Positions 23,434 through 34,668 of a stretch of 64,000 bases of DNA are shown here, one piece after another. Position numbers and translations under genes: made by a program. The notes under the pieces were generated by a model. It was not told where the DNA came from. It ran no database searches and saw nothing but the letters and a program-made list of their open reading frames with translations. The DNA is from Torreya grandis (taxonomy: Eukaryota; Streptophyta; Pinopsida; Cupressales; Taxaceae). The stretch's first letter is position 1; each line of letters starts with the position of its first letter. The stretch is taken from the NCBI GenBank assembly GCA_037957365.1, contig JARHVA010000001.1, positions 10,360,501-10,424,500 of the forward strand, written 5' to 3'.

Positions 23434-24170
23434 TCACTCCTTTAACTCTACTCCATATGATCTCTCTCAAAACTGCCTTTAAGCTTCTTCGCTCAACTAG
23501 CCCTCTTCAAGATTAAATAGGTCATGTGTATTTGATATTCATCTATTTAATACATGTATGATATTAAAAAAATTAGTCTATGCTCTATCCTTAGGGTTCA
23601 AAACATATTACCCAACCTATTAAGGCTCATTTATTTATCAATTCATTTACTTAATCTAAGTTTCTCCAAATAGGCCTAAAAAGCTTTGTATATATACTCA
23701 TCTCTTGTTTATATACCACTTGGTCAGCCACACACCCTTAACATACTAGGTTGGCCATATAATAGACCTTATTAAATCTCATAAATATGATTCAAATGAA
23801 TATTGAGTCCCTTTTGGTCTGTCATAACCCTATTATACCTCATTTCACTTTTAGGTCTCATGGAGACCTAATTGCATTAGGTCTATCTCTTAATGCCAAA
23901 ACTTGATCCTCTTGGGCCCAACTGACTTTATTCAATATATAAAAACCTTTAAATTACTTATAAATATACCTCTACGAACATCTTCCACACTTTTTTAGAC
24001 TTGTATCTTTCATTCATACCATGAAACTTCTTTTAGGACAAACTATCATATTAGGCTTGTGTGCCTCAAAGGTTTGTCTAGAAAAAGTGAAGCTCAAACA
24101 CACTTAATACACTCAAATATGATGAACCAAGTATATATAAAAAGTATACATATCCTTGATTTCATTAAAA
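23431..24170 (+). repeat. Family T LTR-like fragment in opposite orientation to neighbouring gag
   Basis: Similar to 3,960-4,690 in the + orientation, including a TATA-like TTGTATATATACTC at ~23,684 and the shared phrase TTAGGCTTGTGTGCC. It is head to head with the reversed gag fragment, implying an inversion or template switch within a family T copy. Confidence 0.55.
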
Positions 24171-24229
24171 AAATTATTAAACACTTCCACTCAAGAGATA
24201 AGATCTCAATAAAAACTCATCTCAACAAT

Positions 24230-24560
24230 CACTCAGAACTATTAGAATACTCAAAAACACAGTCATGGTGACTTAGACATCCAAAACCTATATAGACACT
24301 TTCAATGACTTCTAATTCATGAAAATTATCCTATTATATCACTAGACCATTATTAGATATAAATATCATATTTTCAAATGGCAAATATTGGTCTTTAGAC
24401 CAATTTCTTGACCTTATATCATACTATCTTATCTTAACCAGACATGTTAACTTGTGAGCAACTTTTCACCATATTCACTAAACTCTAAAACTTATTGGAA
24501 GAAAATACATTAATTAAAAGTATTAAAAAAAATTTCCATGCATTTGGTTTCATAATTATA
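24230..24560 (-). repeat. Hairpin-containing repeat, single reversed copy of the 63.4-64.0 kb tandem repeat
   Basis: The reverse complement matches 63,430-63,900: ATAATAGGATAATTTT, ATGACTGTGTTTTTGA, then ATAAGGTCAAGAAATTGGTC with the inverted repeat ATTGGTCT/AGACCAAT at 24,388-24,407. Confidence 0.6.
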
Positions 24561-25129
24561 CCATGAAAACACACTCCAGTTCATTTTCTCACTGCTACCT
24601 GGGTTTTTCACTGTTTGCTTCATTAGGCTTGTTAGCAACTAGCTAACTTGGAAGACTAGTTTAGAACATTAAAAGGGTGGAAATCATACATAAACCTTAA
24701 TGTTAATGTATTATGAGTATCTATATCCTTCTTACATCCATTTTATTTTCTTTACCAATGCAACTTTTGACTGCTACATCAAATTCTTCATAAACAAGCT
24801 CGTATTTGCACATTCTCTCTCTCATCTAACTAACAACCACCACCTGGAGGTACCTGAGAGATTTAAATACATTATATAATAGTTTATCTAGTAATTTGAG
24901 ACCATTATATGATTTTTTGAATAATATATTTCACATTATGTCCTTATTAGTGTTTTAGGGAGGTTTAACATAAGTTTTGGTGTTAACGATTCTTCATAAA
25001 GGACTGCCCCTTAAATCCAAAACTAATGCTTGGAGATATTATTTGTGACCCTTATCCATCTCTCATTAATAGTTCATGTTACCTTGTAGAGGTTACACAT
25101 TACAAATAACACCTAAAAGTCCTTCTTGG
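24561..25129. other. No recognisable feature
   Basis: AT-rich sequence between two family T fragments. No ORF above 60 codons or repeat was noticed here. It may be diverged element sequence. Confidence 0.5.
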
Positions 25130-26030
25130 GTTTGCATACCTTCATTTTTTGCACTTAAGAGACCTCAAAACCACTTTTCATGCCATTTCATGCAAACCAT
25201 GACATTATACTTCATAATCACCTCTTAAAAGACTTGAATTACCTATTTCCATTTTCTCCTTCACACATTCACCTTGAAATCTGATCCTCATGCCTCATTA
25301 GGCTAGGTAAGTATAAATAATGGTTATGTGCAGACCAAGACTGAAGGACCTACCTTCAAAGACTCACTTTGAAACACTCCAAAGTGCATCCATACCTTAT
25401 TATCATTCTCACACAAGCTTAAAAACCTATCACATGCCTAAGTTCACTCACCTAATCATGCCACCAATTCATACATCTATCATGCCATGACTAGGCTCAA
25501 GCTTTCAATGCACTTAACACCTTGACTTGTTCCTTCCATGTCATGACCTCAATAAAAAAACAAACAAGTAGTCACGAGACATTTCAACGCACTCATATCA
25601 CTACACCATTATATTTATAATGAAAACAATATTCCATAGCCTCATTCAGACCTAAAACCACATGACCAAGCTTCATATAACTTGTCATCTCCCTTCCATG
25701 CACCTGAACACTTTTGACATCAACCTTGACTTTCATGCAACCTTAATACATTAGTTGCCTTCAAATCATATCTTGCCTTAAAATGCATCTTGTCACATGG
25801 CTCACCCTGAAACACTTCATGTCATGACAACTCTCATGACCACACTCTTTTCTCTCATTCACTTACTCTTTCATGTACCTTGACATATCACATACTACAA
25901 TCTATCCTTAGTTACTTTTGACATCAATCTTCACAAGATGCATCTTGATATCATCCTTGACTAAATAGAACTTTGACATTAAAGACCATTATACCTTTAC
26001 ATGATGTACACTTTTGACATTAATGACAAC
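25130..26030 (-). mobile_element. Family T 3' region, copy 2 (reversed)
   Basis: The reverse complement matches copy-1 positions 2,690-3,550 (for example ATGTCAAGGTACATTAAAG-like and GAGGCATGAGGATCAGATTT phrases). It stops just before the polypurine tract and LTR start. The middle of the element (copy-1 1,830-2,690) is absent from this neighbourhood. Confidence 0.7.
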
Positions 26031-27250
26031 AATATGCCAACATGAAGACTCTTCTATAAACTCTTGGAGAAAACAAGTTTAGTTGGGATATGAGTGCCAT
26101 CCTTCTCAACAAGCACTTCATCTTTCTCATAGCCTTATTGAGGTTCTTTAACAGTTGCAACTTGATTTTCAACCTTATCAAATAAAATCTCCCTCTTATC
26201 TTTAATTCCTTCTTGGATAGATCTCTAAGATGGAAAATATTTGGGATCTTGAGTAGAGGGCAATGGGTTTTGAATAGGCTCAAAGTTTTATTTGACTTCA
26301 ATCTCCTTAGCTTGGCTATCTTCCTCTTATTTCTCTCAAGACTTGACTGCTTGGTTCCAAGTTGGGACTTTGACACTAGTAAGTTCTCTTGGAGATTGAA
26401 TTAGCTATCTTGGAGGTTATTTTTGAGTAATTACATGTGCACAATGGTGGTCTATTGAACCTCCTCCATGTCTGCTAAGTCATCTAGAACATTCATTCTT
26501 GAGCACTGAAGTCTTGTAACCTTACTTATCCTCTCTATGGTGATTTTCATGTTTCATCCTATGAAGTGAATGTATTCCTCATGGACATGCAAGAGGAGGA
26601 ACTAAACTACCTTAGTAGGTTTGCCAAAGTATGGTAGCTCAAACAGTTGGAATAGGCTAGCTCTATCCAGTCGATTCTTGATTGAAAGGTCATAGACCAC
26701 TTGATTTCTAGTGTTGGTGGTTGGGACTTGATATTGATTCTAAAATTCCACCTCATTCCCTATCTAGCAGTGGTTGTAATCAAATATAGTTATAGTTAAC
26801 ACCTTGGAGACCCAGTTCTTCGCATGTAAGATCAACTCTTGGTATTGCATCTCTTTTATGTAAAGGGATTGAGGGCGAGATGGTGGAGTGGTCTATAATG
26901 AATAGGCCTATGCCTACTTTCCCTTTTTCACCATATTGGCTTCTTATATTCTCTCTCTTGGAAATTTTGCATGGTGCACTTATTGTGGTGTCTCTTCTTG
27001 GTCTTCCAAAGGTTCCTCTCTTATAGGGAACCATGTTCCTTTGCTCACCTCTTCTTCCTCTGGTATGTTTGGAAGCTTCTCAAGTCTCTTAGCCTTTTTC
27101 TTTGGTCGTATTACCCTCTATGGTAATCAAAGGTTAACCCATGGTTGTCCCACATTTCCAAATGAATACATGGTGGCATCACTTCCTTTGGCTCTTCAAG
27201 CTTCATGCTACAACAATGGTAGACTTGAAACTTGTAACTTCAACAATCTC
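26020..27250 (-). pseudogene. Decayed, unidentified protein-coding remnant
   Basis: On the - strand, stretches with protein-like composition can be followed across frames from ~27,250 to 26,020. Examples are LPNIPEEEE, then VGIGLFIIDHSTISPSI, then KNRLDRASLFQLFELPYFG, HVHEEYIHFIG and KITIERISKVTRLQC, ending in a basic region (26,020-26,376) with SSLERNKRKIAKLRR. Stops and frameshifts are frequent. I do not recognise the family with confidence. Its position between family T and gypsy debris suggests transposable-element origin, perhaps a gag-like or PMD-associated protein. Confidence 0.35.
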
Positions 27251-27992
27251 CACTCCTCACCAATCTATACTAACAACCTCTCTTATTGACTTGAAAGCCA
27301 CCGTCATATCTTTATAACCTCTATAAACACTTCTGCTCTGTAAAAGATTTAATTTTATCATTCTAGTTCTCTGGTTCATTAAACACTCAAAAATTATAGT
27401 AAGGTAAAGTGTAAAATAAGTTTAACTCGTTTATTTATCAGTCCTCTAGGAAGTTTACCTCATTAATTTCCTTTCACTCCTTGTCATCTCTAGCCATAAA
27501 TGCGTATATTTTAATGGTCTTCATACTTTTAATATTGCATTGAGCATTTAGTGTTTTAACAAACTTGTCCCATCATTCCACTCACATGCTTGTTGTTATG
27601 ACTAACCTTGTTGCATTAATAGTCTATTCCTTCCCGCACCTTTCTTGGAAGTGGATGACAACTGTCCCACCTTTCTTATGAAGTGGAATAGAGATGTCAC
27701 CCAAATGGTGGGAACCTTTCAAAATAATTCCATAGTGTACTCAATAACTCACATGCCCTTAATCACTTGTGTGCCATATATGACTCTTATGCCTTTGTAA
27801 CTTATGTGCCTGCATCTTATGTCTTGTATTCATATGCTTGATGCCTTACCCAACACTCAAAGGGTTCATGGTCCTCCAAAAAATCATGAACACAAAAGTA
27901 AATTACTTTAAAGAATCATGCACCTCAAGGATAACACTTTTTATTGAAAGTAGGAAATCCTAACCTAATGGCCTTAAACCTTTTTTATTACA
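27251..27992 (-). other. Probable downstream part of the gypsy element
   Basis: It lies directly below the duplicated gypsy pol 3' end (27,993-28,144) and so should hold sequence downstream of gypsy pol, possibly untranslated region or LTR. I see no diagnostic feature in it. Confidence 0.3.
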
Positions 27993-28144
27993 AAAGTTGG
28001 GCTAAACAAAATCATAATATGGCTGAAGCTGACTCCCATTATAGTGTCTTGAGAGAAAATTTCCATTCATTCACTTTAATTGGTAAGCTTTGGTAGGTCA
28101 AATGCTATGAATTATAAATGGTCCATCCCAATGGATACATAGAT
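27993..28144 (-). repeat. 152-bp duplicate of gypsy pol 3' end (left side of copia block)
   Basis: A gapless match to 34,669-34,820 at a constant offset of 6,676, with about four mismatches seen by eye. In the - strand frame it encodes the end of the integrase C-terminal region. It is far longer than a copia target-site duplication (normally about 5 bp). Confidence 0.9.
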
Positions 28145-28806
28145 TGTTGAGTTGTGGAGCTAAAAACTTCACCAGATGAGTGGATGTTAAAGTTGTTGGA
28201 TTTACACAGTCACTAATGACGGCAAGGAGTTGACCAGTAGCTGTCGGCATTGGTCATAGATCAGCTGACGTCAGTCATAGGCAGACAGGCAGGGACCGAC
28301 GTCGATCACCTGTGCGTCTAGAATCTATTTTCATGGATAGAACAGAATGTTTGCATGATAGGATTAAGTGTTAGTCTTAAGTCTGCATCTCTATCTTTAG
28401 TAGGACTATTTTGAGTCCTTGATTAGGAGGTGCATCTAATGGTTGTGATTGTATGCTCATGATCCCTAATCTTATATAATGGGATACATCTTCATAGCTT
28501 GTAAGTGTAGTAGAGTAACAATACAAGAATTGTATATGTGTATCAATCTAGGTTGTTGGAGTTGATTGTAATTGAGAGAGAGAACTCTTGAAGGAAAGAG
28601 ATCTATACATCTGAGAGAGGTGTGGAAGAAAAGAAGTTTCTTCAATTGTATTCCTTTTGTAAAGAGTTTAATACAAGTTTTCAAGGTGGTTTCTTGTATC
28701 TCTTATTATTTGTTGTTTTCTGATTCTAGTTACTTATCATTCTGGTTTAATTCTGTGTTTAATTGCTTTCATAATAGTAATCAACTTTGTTGGTTGATCC
28801 CCAACA
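28145..28806 (+). repeat. Copia 5' LTR
   Basis: It starts TGTTGAGTTGTGGAGC and ends CCCCAACA. It contains palindromic GACGTC-type motifs (about 28,230-28,310), a TATA box at ~28,473 and AG-rich downstream sequence. It is matched by 33,047-33,720. Confidence 0.93.
28473..28480 (+). promoter_or_regulatory. TATA box in copia 5' LTR
   Basis: TATATAAT in CTTATATAATGGGATA, conserved in the 3' LTR at ~33,375. The ACGT-core palindromes lie about 170-240 bp upstream, a plausible enhancer distance. Confidence 0.5.
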
Positions 28807-28808
28807 AG

Positions 28809-28820
28809 TGGTATCAGAGC
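28809..28820 (+). other. Primer-binding site, tRNA-Met type
   Basis: TGGTATCAGAGC two bases after the LTR end. This is the standard primer site of plant copia elements, complementary to the 3' end of initiator tRNA-Met. Confidence 0.92.
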
Positions 28821-28908
28821 TCAGGTTGACTAACAGGTGTTTTAGATATGGTTAGTGTTTGTTGATTACAGGTCACTCATAGGGGTTTTTGTTTGAGTGG
28901 GAGAAGCA

Positions 28909-31900
28909 ATGGCAGAAGAAAGCAAACTGAGAATGGAGAAGTTTAATGGCAAGAATTACCAATTATGGAGAATGCAGATAGAGGATTATTTATATTAGAA
29001 AGATCTATACTTACCGTTGGGTGGGGTTGATAGAAACCCCACAGATATGGAAGATGAAGAATGGGAAGTTCTTGATAGAAAGGCTCTTGGATCTATAAGA
29101 TTGAGTCTAGGATCTACTGTGATTTCCAACTTGTCATAGGAAAAGACAACGGTAGAGTTGATGGACACTTTAGCAAATTAATATGAAAAGCCCTCAGCTT
29201 CAAATAAGGTATATCTTATGAAGCAGTTATTTAATTTGCAAATGTAAGAAGGTGGATCTGTATCTAATCATCTTAATGATTTCCATGGAATTGTAAATCA
29301 ATTAAATTCAGTCAAAATAGTTTTTGATGATGAAATTAAGGCTCTTTTAATATTATGCTCTTTACTTGAAAGTTGGCATAGTTTAGTAATGGCAGTTAGT
29401 AATACTGCATCTGCTACAAATATCTTGAAAGTAGATGATGTTGTTAGTGTAATCCTGAATGAAGAGACTCGCAAGAAAAGCACAGGGGAATCATCAGGCA
29501 ATGCTTTAAGTATTGAAAGTAGGGGAAGGCAAAAAGAGAAGGGCAAGCATAGGATATCAAGGTCTAAGTCAAAGATGAGAGGTAGATCCAAATCCAGAAA
29601 TGGCAGGAGGATAGCCTGCTGGAATTGTGGAAAGATAGGGCATATAAGCAAAGATTGCTAGTCAAAACCTAAAGAGGACAATCAGCATGAAGGTAAAGAA
29701 GAAGCAAAAGCTGCAGGTATAGTTGCACAAGATGCTCTTATATTCTCTTTGCATAATAATATAGAATCTTGGGTTTTAGATTCTGGTGCCTCTTTTCATG
29801 CTACCCCAAATAGAGAATATTTCAGTGACTATGTCAATGGAGATTTTGGAATAGTTTATTTAGGGGATGATGAGCCTTGTAAAATTGTTGGCAAAGGTAA
29901 AGTGTAGCTAAAAATGCAGAATGGCAACACATGAGTGTTGAGAGATGTCATGCATGTTCCCAGCCTGAAGAAGAATTTGATTTCTACATGAAAGTTAGGG
30001 GATGAGGGTTGCACAGTAACTCTCACAGCTGAATCTTGGAAGGTGACCAAGGGTGCACTTGTATTAGCTAGAGGTAAGAGAGCAGGTACTCTCTATTTAT
30101 GTAATTGTATTACTGATTATTCTCCTTCTGTATTATCTACTTCAGATGTGGATGCAAAGTTGTGGCACCAGAGGCTTGGCCACATGAGTGAGAAGGGAAT
30201 GTCTATTCTTAAGTCAAAAGGTAAGCTTTCAGATTTGAAAAGCATAGATCTAGATTTTAGTGGGCACTGTATTTTTGGAAAATAGAAGAGAGTGAGTTTT
30301 CTCAAGACTGGGTCAACAAAGAAGAAGCATAAGTTGGAGCTTGTTCACACAGACGTGTGGAGACCAGCTCAGGTTGCTTCTATTGGAGGATCACAGTACT
30401 ATGTTTCTTTCATAGATGATGCTACAAGAAAGGTATGGGTCTATTGTATAAAGAAGAAATCTGATGTTTTTGACACTTAAGATTTGGAAAGCTTTAGTTG
30501 AGAATGAAACAGGCAGGAGATTGAAGTACCTGAGATCTGACAATGGTGGTGAGTTTTGCAGCTACAAGTTCAACTGGTATTGTTATATGCATGGAATACG
30601 TAGGCAAAGGACAGTTCCAAGGACACCTCAGCAAAATGGAGTTGTTGAAAGGATGAATAGAACAATAATGGAGCATGCACGGTGTATGAGATTGCATGCT
30701 GGTTTGCCCTTAGAGTTTTGGGTAGAAGCTATGGATACTACAATTTACCTGATCAATAGAGGACCCTCTACAGCTCTGGATGGTGGAATTCCAGAAGAGG
30801 CATGGACAGGTAAAAAGGTATATCTCTCATTTCTCAAAGTTTTTGGTTGTGAAGCTTTTGTGCACGTTGATAAGGAAAATAGAAAAAAGCTGGATGCTAA
30901 GTCTATGAGGTGCACATTTATTGGTTATGGCTCTGGAGATTTTAGATTCTGATTTTGGAATCTAGGAACTAACAAAATAATTAGGAGTTGTGATGTTGTT
31001 TTCAATGAAAAAGTGATGTATAGTGATCAACTCAAGAAGCTAAAGAATTCTGAGCAGGGCCATGAAGAATTGGACGAGGTGACGGTCCAAAATGAGCTCA
31101 CAGGAAAGAATAATCACAGATAGGAAAACACAGAGATCAACGTTGGTCAAGCAGGAACCGACGTCAGAAATATAGGAACTGATGTCGGTCATACAGTGAT
31201 CGATGTCAGCAAGGAAGGAACTGACGTCGGTCATGTGGAACCGACATCGGCCAGTAACAGGCCTGGAGGTGACCGAGGTTGGTCACTGTAAGAGAATTTG
31301 GGCGGACAGCGTGTTGTGAATGAGTCTCAGATGCCCATCAAGAGGTCAAAAAGGGTAAGTAAACCTCCAATTTGATATTCCCCTTCATTATACTATTTAT
31401 TGCTTACTGATGGTGGAGAACCAGAGAGTTTTGATGAAGCAATACAAGTGGAATCCAAGAATCAGTGGGAGCTAGGCATGAATGAGGAAATTGATTCCTT
31501 GAAAGAGAACCAAACATGGGATTTGGTTGAGTTGCTAGCAGGAAAGAAGACACTGAAGAATAGATGGATCTACAGATTGAAGGAAGGTGAGAATGGACAG
31601 ATGAGATATAAGGCCAGGTTGGTAGTGAAAGGATTTGCACAGAAACCAGGTATTGATTTTGGTGAGATTTTTTCTCCTGTAGTTAAAATGACTTCTATAC
31701 AGACTGTATTGTCTTTAGTTACTATTGAGGATTTGCATCTTGAGCAGCTTGATGTTAAGACAACATTTCTTCATGGAGATTTGGATGAAGAAATATATAT
31801 ATGGATCAGCCAGAAGGATTTGAGGTCAAAGGTAAGGAGAAGCTAGTGTGCAGATTGAAGAAAAGCTTGTATGGTCTCAAGCAAGCTCTTAGACAATGGT

Positions 31901-32973
31901 ATTTGAGATTTGACAGGTTTATGACTGAGCATGGCTACAGTAGATGTCAATCTGACCATTGTGTGTATTTTAAGAGATTGGATAATGGTAGATATATTAT
32001 CCTATTGATGTATGTAGATGATATGCTGGTTGCAAGTTCACACATGCAAGATATTTCTGAGCTTAAGGTAAAATTAGCTCACACATTTGTCATGAAGGAT
32101 TTGGGAGTAGCAAAGAAAATCCTGGGCATGAGTATCAAGAGAGACAGGAAAAATCACAGGTTGATTTTTTCTCAAGAGGATTATATGAACAAGGTGTTGG
32201 AGAGGTTCAATATGCAGGATGCAAAACCGGTAAGCACACCTATGGCAAGACACTTCAAGTTGAGTAAAGAACAGTGTCCTAATTCACATGATGAGGTAGA
32301 GTACATGAGTAGAGTTCCATATGCTTTTGCAGTTGGGAGTTTAATGTATGCAATGGTATGTACTAGACCAGATATTGCCCAAGCAGTGGGAGTTGTTAGT
32401 AAGTATATGGCTAATCCAGGGAAGGAGCACTGGAAAGCAGTTTAGTGGATCCTCAGATATCTGAGAGGGACCAGCAGTAGACATTTGTGCTATGGTGGGT
32501 TAAACACTTCTCTACATGGTTATGTAGATTCAGATATGGCAGGTGATTTGGATGGTAGAAGGACCACCACATGATATGTTTTCACTATTGGTGGAACGGC
32601 AGTTAGCTGGATTTCAAAGTTGCAGAAGGTTGTTGCCTTGTCAACTATAGAAGTAGAATACATTGAAGTCATAGAGGCTAGCAAATAAATGATATGGATG
32701 ACACGGTTCATGGAAGAGTTAGGAAAGGAGCAAGAGAGTTGCAAATTATACAATGATAGTCAGAGTGCAATTCATTTGGCTAAGAATTCAGCCTTTCATT
32801 CAAGAACCAAACATATATAGCTTAGTTACCACTTCATAAGACAGGTATTGGAGGATGGTGAGTTGAAGCTGGAGAAGATCCATACAGATGAGAACCCTGC
32901 TGATATGTTAACCAAGCCGGTAACAAAGGAGAAGTTGAATCTTCATTCAACTTTTGTTGGTCTTCATGATTGA
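28909..32973 (+). pseudogene. Copia gag-pol polyprotein (gag, protease, integrase, RT, RNase H)
   Basis: The polyprotein would package, mature, copy and integrate the element. In order: gag N-terminus from ATG 28,909; CX2CX4HX4C knuckle 29,617-29,658; aspartic protease DSGA 29,779-29,790; GAG-pre-integrase LWHQRLGHMS ~30,160; integrase with HTDVW, SDNGGEF and PQQNGVVER (the D, D, E residues all present) ~30,350-30,660; a repetitive linker ~31,130-31,285; RT with SLYGLKQALRQW and YVDD at 32,011-32,022; RNase H with DSQSAIHLAKN and ADMLTKP near the end. In-frame stops include 28,996, 29,137, 29,179, 29,245, 29,659, 29,905, 29,932 and 30,283, with more later. Net frame changes occur at ~30,475 (two bases short) and ~31,795 (two bases extra in an AT run), so the start and end share one frame. 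Not functional. Confidence 0.93.
31125..31290 (+). repeat. GACGTCGGTC microrepeat array inside copia pol linker
   Basis: About six degenerate units of roughly 20-25 bp built on AACYGACGTCGGTCA, coding for repeated GTDVGH-like residues between the integrase C-terminus and RT. The same palindromic core occurs in the copia LTR and in the reversed related LTR at 33,790-34,668. Confidence 0.75.
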
Positions 32974-33029
32974 GTTTGAAGATGGATAAGCTAGAAGATG
33001 TTGTTGTACATGTACTAGTGCAGCTGTTT

Positions 33030-33046
33030 ATCTCCAAGTGGGAGAT
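33030..33046 (+). other. Copia polypurine tract
   Basis: CAAGTGGGAGAT immediately before the 3' LTR, the usual plus-strand priming site. Confidence 0.75.
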
Positions 33047-33720
33047 TATTGAGTTGTGGAGCTAAAAAATTCACCAGATGAGTGGATGCTGAAGTTGCTA
33101 GATTTACACAGTCGCCGATGATGGCAAGGAGTCGACCAGTAGCTGCCAGCGTCGGTCATAGATCGGCTGAAATCAGTCATAGACAGATAGGTAGGGACCG
33201 ATGTCGGTCACCTGTGCATCCAGAATCTATTTTTGTGGACAGAACAAAATGTTTACATGATAGGATTAAGTGTTAGTCTTAAGTTCGCATCTCTATCTTT
33301 AGTAGGACTATTTTGAGCCCTTGATTAGGAGGTGCATCTAATGGTTGTGATTGTATGCTCATGATCCCTAATCTTATATAATGGGATAGATCTTCATAGC
33401 TTGTAAGTGTAGTAGAGTAACAATACAAGAATTGTATATGTGTATCAATCCAGGTTGTTGGAGTTGATTGTAATTGAGAGAGAGAACTCTTGAAGGAAAG
33501 AGATCTGGAAGGAGATCTGTACATTTGAGAGAGGTGTGGAAGAAAAGAAGTTTTTTCAATTGTATTCCTTCTGTAAAGAGTTTAATACAAGTTTTCAGGG
33601 TGGTTTCTTGTATCTCTTATTGTTTGTTATTTTTTGATTCTAGTTACTTATCATTCTGGTTTAATTTCATGTTTAATTGCTTTCATAATGGTAATCAACT
33701 TTGTTGGTTGATCCCCAACA
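33047..33720 (+). repeat. Copia 3' LTR
   Basis: It starts TATTGAGTTGTGG (G to A at the second base of the LTR) and ends CCCCAACA. It is followed by AG and another TGGTATCAGAGC (33,723-33,734), which normally follows only a 5' LTR. Confidence 0.92.
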
Positions 33721-33789
33721 AGTGGTATCAGAGCATTTATGTTCTAGGTACCTGACAAGTCCTAGGTTCCCCAAAGCTCTGACACAACT
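33721..33789. other. Two primer-binding sites facing each other
   Basis: A forward site TGGTATCAGAGC at 33,723-33,734, and a reversed, slightly altered site GCTCTGACACAA at 33,776-33,787, with ~41 bp between. The first belongs to the upstream copia-type LTR and the second to the reversed LTR downstream. The interior sequences of both elements are gone. Confidence 0.8.
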
Positions 33790-34668
33790 TGTCAGATTTA
33801 AGAGCACATATGATTACCTTTGTATAAGCAACTTAAACATGCGGAATTATACCAGAAGTATAAGTAACTAGAAATAGAAACAACACAGAATATGAGAGGC
33901 AACACATAATTGTATTCAACTCAATTAGAAGGAAATTACAACAAAGAGATCACACTCTTTCATCCACTTCATTGGCATACCAGTAATATTTCCTCAAGAG
34001 TAATCTTCTCTCAATAGAGGTCACAACAAACGGCTAACACAGAGCTATTATTCACCTCAACCAGTCAGTATCAATACTGCCAGTAAAACTGAGTACGAAC
34101 CTATACTCCAAGTAGATCTCCCCTGATCTTGCTCCTTGATGTGTTGCTGTCACCTTTGATCTTGCTCCCCCGTAGATCTACTTTTGACCTCGCACACACA
34201 CACCCCTGTAGACCAACCTGATCTTACTTACCACATGTAGATCTCCTCCATGATCTTGCAACAACCTGCAGATCAAACCTGATCTTACATTCCTAGAAGA
34301 ACCCCTATGATTCTACCAATGGAAGAACTCTTCTGGTTCTACACTTTACAATACAGCCCATGAGTCTATTATATAGATCCCATGCATACAATAATTAGAC
34401 AAGTGGCTCAAGACTCGAACTAGTCTTTAACATGCAAACAACTGGTTCAACAAACTAACTGTCTGTTAACAAGCAGTTCTAGAACCGCACAGGTGACCGA
34501 CGCCGGTCCCTGTCTGCCTAGAGGTGATCGACATCAGCCGACTCTTGACCGATGTCGGTTGCTTTCTGTCGACCCCTGCCCGACATCGGTTGGCCTACCG
34601 ACATCAGCGACTGTGACACTCAACAACCTCCTCCATGTTTGCATCCAGGTGAAGCTTTTAGCTCCACA
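33790..34668 (-). repeat. Reversed solo LTR of a related copia family
   Basis: On the - strand it starts TGTGGAGCTAAAAGCTTCACC-like, sharing GTGGAGCTAAAA and several GACCGACGTCGG-type motifs (~34,495-34,610) with the copia LTRs, but it is longer (879 bp) and much diverged. It ends TG/CA and is followed by a primer-site remnant, so it is a 5' LTR whose interior is missing. Confidence 0.75.

Larger units (their letters stand above)
28145..33720 (+). mobile_element. Ty1/copia LTR retrotransposon, nearly full length, inactivated
   Basis: 5' LTR 28,145-28,806; tRNA-Met-type primer site 28,809-28,820; gag-pol 28,909-32,973; polypurine tract ending ~33,046; 3' LTR 33,047-33,720. Domain order gag-protease-integrase-RT-RNase H defines copia. 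The two LTRs are highly similar (the 3' LTR has a GGAAGGAGATCT insertion near 33,505), so insertion was comparatively recent, yet gag-pol carries about fifteen stops and two frame changes. The element is inserted in the gypsy element that runs on the - strand. Instead of a target-site duplicate, a second primer-site sequence follows the 3' LTR. Confidence 0.93.

Noticed and set aside
29298..29651. ORFs on the - strand across the copia (29,298-29,651, 30,117-30,305, 31,404-31,640 and others)
   Set aside because: Shadows of the gag-pol frame with no protein features of their own.
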